Assembly: GCA_003565035.1 (NCBI GenBank)
Contig: PXDP01000508.1
Location: 1-6,134 of the forward strand
Length of the DNA stretch: 6,134 nt
Direction of reading: 5' to 3'
DNA from: PVC group bacterium
Lineage (GTDB): Bacteria; Verrucomicrobiota; Kiritimatiellia; SS1-B-03-39; UBA6053
Each line of letters opens with the position of its first letter. The first letter of the stretch is position 1. This document shows positions 1-4,139 of this stretch, piece by piece. The notes beneath the pieces were generated by a model, which saw only the letters and a list, made by a program, of their open reading frames with translations, ran no database searches and was not told where the DNA came from. A program made the translations under genes and the position numbers.

Positions 1-962
1 ATCGCATCGTCCAGCTCGTCGGAACTTTTCTGAATCGCAAGAATCTGCGCGTCGGGGTTGATATCCCGCAGCCGCTCCGCCAACACATCCACTTTCGGCC
101 GTCCCACGTCCCGGCGGTAGGTTTGCTGGGTGGCAAGATTGGTGATCGACACCACGTCCGGATCCAGCAGCACGAATTGCCCCAAACCGGAGCGGGCGAG
201 TTGTTCCAGATATTCCGCGGCACCGCCGGCGCCCACGGCCACCACCCGGCTGTTCCGCATCCGCTCCAGATCCACCGCATCCGCAATGCGGGAGAAGGTC
301 CCGTCCTCATAGGCGCTTTTCACCTTTCGTCCCGGATGCGGCACCTGCAGGCGAACCTCCGCCTGCCGTGAGCACTCGGTGCCCTGTTCATCGACCACCA
401 CCAGCTCCACCTGACCCTCCCGCAAGCGGCCCGCCTCGTCATGCCAGACCACATACGGCCGCATCACGAACGACAGCATGTCCCCCTCCCCCTCAAACAC
501 CGCCACCGGCAAAAACAGACGGTCCAGATCCGGACGGGCCTGCAGCAGACGCCGGGCATAAGCGTGATCGCCGGGGGAAAGCCGGTGATAGTGGCCCGGA
601 TGGGAATGCACAAAACCAATGAAATCATCGCCCTCCGCGTCCCCCTCCCCCAGAATCCGGTTCACCTGGTCAATGTCGGGCGTAAACGTCGCCTGACTGG
701 TCCGCGCCTGATGGTCAAAATAATACCGGCTGACCCTGTCCGAACCGGGCCGCCCGCCCAGCAGACCGCCGGTCTCCGGAAGTTCGGCGGCCACCGTTTC
801 CACCATGGCATCCAACACCTCTTTCCGGAGGTACATCGGCCGCAACGGGTCGGGGACGTGATCCAGATTCGACTCGTCCGTATGCGGTTGCGGGGAATGG
901 GGGGCGTGATCCGGCATCACCGGGTTCATTTCCTGGGTTTCCATGGCGTCTTGAGGATTCAT
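1..962 (-). CDS. JAMM (JAB/MPN) peptidase-E1 (ThiF) fusion, C-terminus off window
   Basis: The 320 visible residues contain two enzyme domains. Residues about 45-175 form a JAB/MPN+ metalloprotease: Glu63 in an ETGGLLGG segment, then His119-Ser-His121 followed ten residues later by Asp132, the complete JAMM zinc-binding set ExnHxHx10D. From about residue 235 an E1/ThiF/MoeB adenylation fold begins: the nucleotide loop GAGG (244-247), LLDPD (265-269), Asn275-Leu, and Lys290 in GRPK. JAMM proteins remove Ub-like tails by hydrolysis; E1-like proteins adenylate the C-terminus of a Ub-like protein or peptide. Both folds are well established. The usual NLxRQ motif reads NLATQQ, so the conserved Arg is replaced. 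The start at 962 has AAGGA eight bases upstream. The gene follows the membrane protein gene by 40 bp and probably shares its sigma-54 promoter. The rest of the E1 domain, including its later catalytic residues, lies outside the window. The substrate is unknown. Confidence 0.9.
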   Translation of the reverse strand, partial: MNPQDAMETQEMNPVMPDHAPHSPQPHTDESNLDHVPDPLRPMYLRKEVLDAMVETVAAELPETGGLLGGRPGSDRVSRYYFDHQARTSQATFTPDIDQVNRILGEGDAEGDDFIGFVHSHPGHYHRLSPGDHAYARRLLQARPDLDRLFLPVAVFEGEGDMLSFVMRPYVVWHDEAGRLREGQVELVVVDEQGTECSRQAEVRLQVPHPGRKVKSAYEDGTFSRIADAVDLERMRNSRVVAVGAGGAAEYLEQLARSGLGQFVLLDPDVVSITNLATQQTYRRDVGRPKVDVLAERLRDINPDAQILAIQKSSDELDDA

Positions 963-1002
963 TTGAGGGTTCCTTTTCGGTTGGGGTTGCTTGTAAAAAA
1001 TT

Positions 1003-1398
1003 TCAGAGCATCAGGATCAGATAGGCAATCAACAGCATGCCGATCACCACCAGGTCCTTGGCCAACACCTGGGTGAACGGGTTGTCCAGTTGGGCGTCGT
1101 ACTCTCCCGTGCGTCCCTCCCACCAGCGGCGGGGCACGCCAAGACGGGCCCGCAGCGTGCTGTAGCGGAACATGAAAAACCCGTGCAGGATCATCAGCAC
1201 CAAACTGGCCACCGGCCAGAACGGCACCCGGGTGTGCCCCAACTGAAATCCGCAGCGCAGGGCACTGCCGCGCAGGTAATGGGTGTCCTGTAGAAACTGG
1301 GTGACGGCCCAGCCCCCCAGCCAGAACACCAGCAGCGCGGCGCCGCCAATCAGGATCAGCGCGGAAAAACTGTTTCGATAGACTCGTTCAATGTTCAT
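1003..1398 (-). CDS. small membrane protein, three predicted helices, unrecognised family
   Basis: This is a 131-residue protein that I do not recognise. Hydrophobic stretches at about 11-33, 59-78 and 115-131 suggest three membrane helices. The last runs to the very C-terminus, leaving no tail. Between helices 2 and 3 is a basic, Trp-containing stretch (RARLGVPRRWWEGRTGEYD). An in-frame ATG five codons upstream (1413) exists, but I prefer the ATG at 1398 because GGAG lies nine bases before it. A perfect sigma-54 promoter lies at 1441-1456, with a predicted transcript start near 1430, so the leader would be about 32 bases. The JAMM/E1 gene begins 40 bp downstream on the same strand with no terminator between, so the two are likely co-transcribed. 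It may be a membrane partner of that enzyme or a transport or immunity protein; neither is shown by sequence. Confidence 0.75.
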   Translation of the reverse strand: MNIERVYRNSFSALILIGGAALLVFWLGGWAVTQFLQDTHYLRGSALRCGFQLGHTRVPFWPVASLVLMILHGFFMFRYSTLRARLGVPRRWWEGRTGEYDAQLDNPFTQVLAKDLVVIGMLLIAYLILML

Positions 1399-1440
1399 GG
1401 TGATAAACTCCATTCGGGGATTCGGGTTTAAGGGAACTCT

Positions 1441-1456
1441 TGCAATCGGGGTGCCA
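1441..1456 (-). promoter_or_regulatory. sigma-54 promoter for the membrane protein-JAMM/E1 operon
   Basis: On the minus strand this reads TGGCACCCCGATTGCA, a perfect match to the consensus TGGCAC-N5-TTGCW with the invariant GG (-24) and GC (-12) at the right spacing. Transcription would start near 1430, 32 bases before the ATG at 1398. It lies wholly in the 67 bp gap between the rpoN-like stop codon and the membrane protein gene. Any enhancer for it would have to lie inside the rpoN-like coding region. Confidence 0.85.
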
Positions 1457-1465
1457 GGTTTCAGA

Positions 1466-2905
1466 TCACACCGCTTTTCGGAGATGCGAGGGGAGAATCC
1501 GCAGCGCGTCCCGATGCTTCGCGATCATCCGCCGGGAGAGATCGATGTCCCGCTCCCGAAGCCTGGTGCGGATTTTTTCATCCGACATCGGCTTCGCCGG
1601 ATTTTCCTCCGCAATCAGGCTCCGGATCACTTCCCGAACCCCGCCCGACGCCAGGGTCTCCCCGCCCGTTCCCCCACTCTCCGCGCCAAAGAAACGGGTC
1701 ATTTCAAATACACCATGCGGCGTGCGCACGTATTTCCCTTTGCAGGCGCGGCAGACCGTGGAGGCCGAAAGCTCCAGACGCGCCGCCACCTCTTTCTGCA
1801 GCACCGGACGCAGCGCCTCCGGTCCCCGCCGCAAAAAGGCCTCTTGATCATTCACCACCTCCCGCAACACCCGCAGCCCGGTGCTCTCGCACCACCCCAG
1901 CGCCTTCTTCAGCGTTTCCGCGCTCTGGAATTTTTCCATCAGATAGGCGCGGGTTTCCACATCCGTTTGGGGATCCCTCAACAACCGCACATAATCCTTG
2001 CGAATCCTCACCTGCGGACGCTGTTCCCGAAGTGCCTCCACCTCCCAGCCATGCGCCCCCTTCCGGATTTCATACTCCGGCGTGATCACCCGAATCTCCT
2101 CACGCTCCATCGGACGCGGACGCAGCGAGCGGATTTCCATCACCGCCTCCCGCAAAGCGGATTCCGACAAAGCGAAGCGCCGCCGCAAAAGATCATGCCG
2201 GTGCCGGGCAAATTCATCAAAAGCCTCCCGCAGGATCGTTGCCGCCAGACTCTCCGCCCGCCCGCGCATTTCCAACTGGACCAGCAGAAATTCGCGCAAA
2301 TCGAAACAGCCCACCCCCACCGGGTCCTGACGCTGCAGCATCCGCTGCACCTCCAACACCTTTTCCATCGGCACCCCCTGCATTCTTGCCAGCCGGGCCA
2401 GAGGCATCTGAAAATAACCCTGGTGATCCAGATTCGCCAAAATCGCCTCCGCAATCTCCATCACCACCGGATCCTCCGACTCCAGCCGCATCTGCCGTAT
2501 CAGGACCTCTTCCACCGGCAACGAACCTGTGAGCAATTCCATCTGACGGTCCGCGTGACGCTGCAGATCCGCCGGCGCCGCGCCCATCACTTCCTGGGAA
2601 CGGAACGATTCCCGGGACAGCCCATCCAGCACCGCCAACATGCGGGGGTCCTCCTCCGCCTCCCACTCCGGGTGGTCACCGGCATCCAACCCCGCCTCCC
2701 ATTCCCCGTTGTCCAGACTTTCCGCTTGCGGCTCCTCCACCGACAAAAAGGGATTCTCCATCGCCTCGTTTTTCAACTTTTGCCGCAGCTCCACCTGATT
2801 GCAGGCCAGCAACTCCATGCATTGCCGCTGCATCTGCGACATCCGGACAGACTGAACGGTCGACAACTTTTGGGACATGGAAGTGGAATGGGTCAACGCA
2901 ATCAT
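1466..2905 (-). CDS. rpoN: RNA polymerase sigma-54 factor (RpoN-like paralogue)
   Basis: This 479-residue sigma-54 factor would direct RNA polymerase to -24/-12 promoters and depend on an AAA+ activator. All regions are present: an N-terminal Gln/Met-rich region I ending in a KLKNEAMENPFL segment; an acidic linker (about 53-85, many Asp/Glu); a core-binding domain containing LDHQGYF and QDPVGVGCFDLREFLLVQL; a helix-turn-helix (about 370-393, LSASTVCRACKGKYVRTPHG); and a C-terminal RpoN box at 457-466. The box reads SRRMIAKHRD, against the usual ARRTVAKYRE, so it is recognisable but divergent. Length is normal for the family. I chose the ATG at 2905 because AAGGAG lies eight bases upstream and a sigma-54 promoter predicts a transcript start near 2947; the upstream ATG at 2941 would leave a leader of about six bases. 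The gene is therefore probably driven by sigma-54 itself. The divergent box and the local targets suggest a second, dedicated copy rather than the housekeeping one. Confidence 0.92.
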   Translation of the reverse strand: MIALTHSTSMSQKLSTVQSVRMSQMQRQCMELLACNQVELRQKLKNEAMENPFLSVEEPQAESLDNGEWEAGLDAGDHPEWEAEEDPRMLAVLDGLSRESFRSQEVMGAAPADLQRHADRQMELLTGSLPVEEVLIRQMRLESEDPVVMEIAEAILANLDHQGYFQMPLARLARMQGVPMEKVLEVQRMLQRQDPVGVGCFDLREFLLVQLEMRGRAESLAATILREAFDEFARHRHDLLRRRFALSESALREAVMEIRSLRPRPMEREEIRVITPEYEIRKGAHGWEVEALREQRPQVRIRKDYVRLLRDPQTDVETRAYLMEKFQSAETLKKALGWCESTGLRVLREVVNDQEAFLRRGPEALRPVLQKEVAARLELSASTVCRACKGKYVRTPHGVFEMTRFFGAESGGTGGETLASGGVREVIRSLIAEENPAKPMSDEKIRTRLRERDIDLSRRMIAKHRDALRILPSHLRKAV

Positions 2906-2957
2906 CTCGGGCACTCCTTGGGAACGGGGTTGGAATTTCAAATACGGGTTTTACCAT

Positions 2958-2973
2958 TGCATCCCCCGTGCCA
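2958..2973 (-). promoter_or_regulatory. sigma-54 promoter upstream of the rpoN-like gene
   Basis: The minus strand reads TGGCACGGGGGATGCA, which matches TGGCAC-N5-TTGCW with one mismatch (A for T at the first position of the -12 element). The invariant GG and GC are correctly spaced. The predicted transcript start is near 2947, giving a 42-base leader that contains the AAGGAG ribosome site for the ATG at 2905. This implies autoregulation by sigma-54. Confidence 0.75.
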
Positions 2974-3031
2974 ACCCGAGACCCCGATGAATTAAGTTTT
3001 CATATCCCATTTAAAACAATGTGTTTACAAA

Positions 3032-3059
3032 TCGAATATTTTCAGCATTCCCGATTCGA
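3032..3059. promoter_or_regulatory. possible upstream inverted repeat TCGAAT...ATTCGA
   Basis: In the AT-rich gap between the two-helix membrane protein gene and the rpoN-like gene, TCGAAT (3032-3037) and ATTCGA (3054-3059) form an inverted repeat with centres 22 bp apart. It lies about 60-85 bp upstream of the sigma-54 promoter, where an activator could bind. The arms are short and differ from the palindromes at 3946-3993, so this is weak. I see no gene or convincing terminator in 2974-3133. Confidence 0.2.
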
Positions 3060-3133
3060 CTCCCTGGCAAAACCTTCCTTTCCACGTGTTCCGCAATAAA
3101 AAATATGTGCCCGCAATACCTTGAAACCGGGTC

Positions 3134-3508
3134 TTACCGCCAGAAGCGGGCCGCAAGCACATGATACATCACGTATGCCAATCCGTAGGTGGGAAGGATC
3201 ATCAACACCGCCGCCAACAGCGGAAGCAGGCCCGCCTCCGTATTGAACAAACGACTCACCGCCGCAAACCAGCTCCCCCCAAGATAAATGGTGAACAGCA
3301 CACAGCCCACCTTCTCGCCCAAAGGCAGGGACCGAAACGGCACCATCGCCTCCTTGGGCGGCAGCCATCGCCGTCCAGGGACAGTGTCCACAGAAGGAAT
3401 TATTCGCGTCTGTGCGGCCCCAGTATCCGGATTTTCACCCATGACAGAGCTGCGGCGCAGCGCCGGACGGGACCCTGACCAGGGATTGTGCATGTCATGG
3501 GATTGCAT
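3134..3508 (-). CDS. small two-helix membrane protein, unrecognised family
   Basis: This 124-residue protein is of no family I recognise. The first 60 residues are polar and rich in Ser, Pro and Arg, and probably cytoplasmic or disordered. Two hydrophobic stretches follow: about 67-86 (VGCVLFTIYLGGSWFAAVSR) and 93-119. A short basic-aromatic tail (RFWR) ends the protein. The start at 3508 is fixed by a textbook AGGAGG nine bases upstream; the open frame continues far upstream through a terminator hairpin and is not translated there. No promoter is visible between that terminator and the start, so expression probably comes from readthrough of the repeat-peptide transcript. It shares small size and membrane character, but no evident sequence similarity, with the protein at 1003-1398. 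Confidence 0.7.
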   Translation of the reverse strand: MQSHDMHNPWSGSRPALRRSSVMGENPDTGAAQTRIIPSVDTVPGRRWLPPKEAMVPFRSLPLGEKVGCVLFTIYLGGSWFAAVSRLFNTEAGLLPLLAAVLMILPTYGLAYVMYHVLAARFWR

Positions 3509-3524
3509 GATGAATTTCCTCCTG

Positions 3525-3572
3525 AAAAAGGGGGGAACACGGCCACCCACCCAAACCCCCGGCCGTGTTCCC
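3525..3572 (-). terminator. rho-independent terminator after the repeat-peptide gene
   Basis: A perfect 12 bp stem, GGGAACACGGCC (minus strand, 3572-3561) with GGCCGTGTTCCC (3544-3533), encloses a G-rich 16-base loop. On the minus strand it is followed by three C and five T (3529-3525). It starts 12 bp after the peptide stop codon. The loop carries GGGGG, GGG and GGG runs with a GG following, so it has some potential to form a G-quadruplex. The AGGAGG of the next gene follows immediately, so the element may partly terminate and set the ratio of the two products. Confidence 0.85.
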
Positions 3573-3584
3573 GTTGATTTCACT

Positions 3585-3725
3585 TCAGTGGAAAGTTCCG
3601 CCAGGAAGCGGACGCCCTCCGTGGAAAGTACCACCCGGAAGGGGCTTTCCTCCGTGGAACGTGCCACCGGGAAGGGGGCGGCCACCGTTGAAGCTGCCTT
3701 CCGGCAGTGCGTTGATCTTCTTCAT
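3585..3725 (-). CDS. 46-residue glycine-rich repeat peptide under sigma-54 control
   Basis: The peptide begins MKKINA and then consists of 3.6 tandem copies of an 11-residue unit: LPEGSFNGGRP (7-17), LPGGTFHGGKP (18-28), LPGGTFHGGRP (29-39), LPGGTFH (40-46). I do not recognise the family. Evidence that it is a real gene: AGGAG seven bases before the ATG at 3725, a perfect sigma-54 promoter at 3810-3825, a strong terminator just after the stop, and repeat copies that differ mainly at synonymous positions. An ATG two codons upstream is too close to the AGGAG. The peptide has no cysteine, no signal peptide and no hydrophobic helix; it is basic and His-containing. It could be a structural or binding peptide, or a multi-core substrate of the nearby E1/JAMM enzyme (inference only). 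With six Met/Lys/Ile/Asn/Ala residues before the repeats, any leader would be very short. Confidence 0.8.
   Translation of the reverse strand: MKKINALPEGSFNGGRPLPGGTFHGGKPLPGGTFHGGRPLPGGTFH
3588..3707 (-). repeat. 33 bp in-frame tandem repeat, about 3.6 copies
   Basis: The repeats encode LPxGxF(N/H)GG(R/K)P units in the peptide at 3585-3725. The Gly-Gly-Arg/Lys-Pro codons vary between copies at third positions (for example GGCCGC, GGAAAG, GGGCGT), while the protein changes only at Glu/Gly, Ser/Thr, Asn/His and Arg/Lys positions. That pattern points to selection on the amino-acid sequence rather than recent DNA slippage. Confidence 0.85.
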
Positions 3726-3754
3726 TTCCATACTCCTGTGCATCGCTGTTTCAT

Positions 3755-3779
3755 ACCCGGTGCCTCGTGACACCCGGGT
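3755..3779 (-). promoter_or_regulatory. hairpin in the leader of the repeat-peptide mRNA
   Basis: On the minus strand ACCCGGGTG and CACCGGGT can form an eight-base-pair stem with one bulged G and an eight-base loop. It lies within the predicted 74-base leader (start near 3799) and ends about 17 bases before the AGGAG. It could stabilise the mRNA or influence translation. No known riboswitch or leader family is recognised. Confidence 0.4.
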
Positions 3780-3809
3780 TCACACCACATGTGCGAACAA
3801 GCCTTATCA

Positions 3810-3825
3810 TGCAAAGTGGGTGCCA
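3810..3825 (-). promoter_or_regulatory. sigma-54 promoter for the repeat-peptide gene
   Basis: The minus strand reads TGGCACCCACTTTGCA, a perfect match to TGGCAC-N5-TTGCW. The predicted start is near 3799, giving a 74-base leader to the ATG at 3725. Two palindromes about 120-170 bp further upstream are placed like activator sites. Confidence 0.88.
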
Positions 3826-3945
3826 ACTCCCATGCGATGTCCTGATCCCGTGAAATTTCTGTGCCCGCCCCTTCCGACACCACAAAAACCCACCCCACAT
3901 TCTGCGGACGCAACAAAACCATTGCCGAAAATACAAACGCCCAAT

Positions 3946-3960
3946 TTCCGACGATCGGAA
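3946..3960. promoter_or_regulatory. palindromic operator/enhancer site 1 (TTCCGA-N3-TCGGAA)
   Basis: TTCCGACGATCGGAA has 6 bp arms about a 3 bp centre. Its centre (3953) lies about 154 bp upstream of the predicted peptide transcript start and 31 bp from the centre of site 2, close to three helical turns. Identical arms in two phased copies suggest binding of a dimeric regulator, most likely the sigma-54 activator. The regulator is not in the window. Confidence 0.6.
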
Positions 3961-3974
3961 GCCAGAGAATCCCC

Positions 3975-3993
3975 TTTTCCGATCATCGGAAAA
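3975..3993. promoter_or_regulatory. palindromic operator/enhancer site 2 (TTTTCCGA-N3-TCGGAAAA)
   Basis: TTTTCCGATCATCGGAAAA has 8 bp arms around a 3 bp centre and contains the same TTCCGA/TCGGAA arms as site 1. Its centre (3984) is about 185 bp upstream of the predicted transcript start. It could also fold as a hairpin at the end of the FGE-like transcript, but the duplication with helical spacing favours a protein-binding site. Confidence 0.6.
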
Positions 3994-4008
3994 TCAATTT
4001 CGCGCGTT

Positions 4009-4031
4009 TGCGGGGGGCACGCCCCCCTGCA
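4009..4031. other. GC-rich hairpin GGGGGG-CACG-CCCCCC
   Basis: A 6 bp G/C stem (4012-4017 with 4022-4027) has a four-base loop and can be extended by TGC/GCA across one bulged T. It lacks a T-run, so it is not a classical terminator. It may mark the 3' end of the FGE-like transcript, or be one of the GC-rich intergenic repeats common in high-GC genomes. Confidence 0.5.
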
Positions 4032-4059
4032 CCCCCCGAAGAACGCTCCGGGCATCCGC

Positions 4060-4096
4060 ATGCCCCTCGCCTTCCCGCTCCGCGGGGCGGGGGCAT
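4060..4096. other. two-part hairpin just downstream of the FGE-like reading frame
   Basis: Outer arms ATGCCCC (4060-4066) and GGGGCAT (4090-4096) enclose an inner stem CCCGC-TCC-GCGGG (4074-4086). It begins about 15 bp after the stop (4111) of the uninterrupted FGE frame. Hairpins shortly after the variable region are needed for homing in some diversity-generating retroelements; whether this one has that role is unknown. Otherwise 4032-4110 holds nothing I recognise. Confidence 0.5.
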
Positions 4097-4139
4097 TGCG
4101 GTGCCCTCCGCTACCGACCCACGGAAGGCGGATCGGTCC

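Noticed and set aside
1581..1591. TCCGACATCGG, resembling the TTCCGA-N3-TCGGAA sites, about 130-150 bp upstream of the predicted start near 1430
   Set aside because: The spacer is 2 bp instead of 3 and the outer bases do not match. It lies in coding sequence, so chance is likely, though its position is suggestive.
1391..2995. Long plus-strand open frame of 534 codons opposite the rpoN-like gene
   Set aside because: It is rich in His, Pro, Arg and Gln with no family motifs. It is the antisense shadow of a clearly recognisable sigma-54 gene in high-GC DNA.
3509..3685. 59-residue N-terminal extension of the two-helix membrane protein
   Set aside because: It would be translated through a perfect terminator hairpin and the peptide gene. 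The AGGAGG-supported ATG at 3508 is far better.
3755..3783. CRISPR-like or attachment-site interpretation of the ACCCGGGT palindrome
   Set aside because: There is no repeat-spacer periodicity and no integrase or duplicated att core in the window; a leader hairpin explains it more simply.
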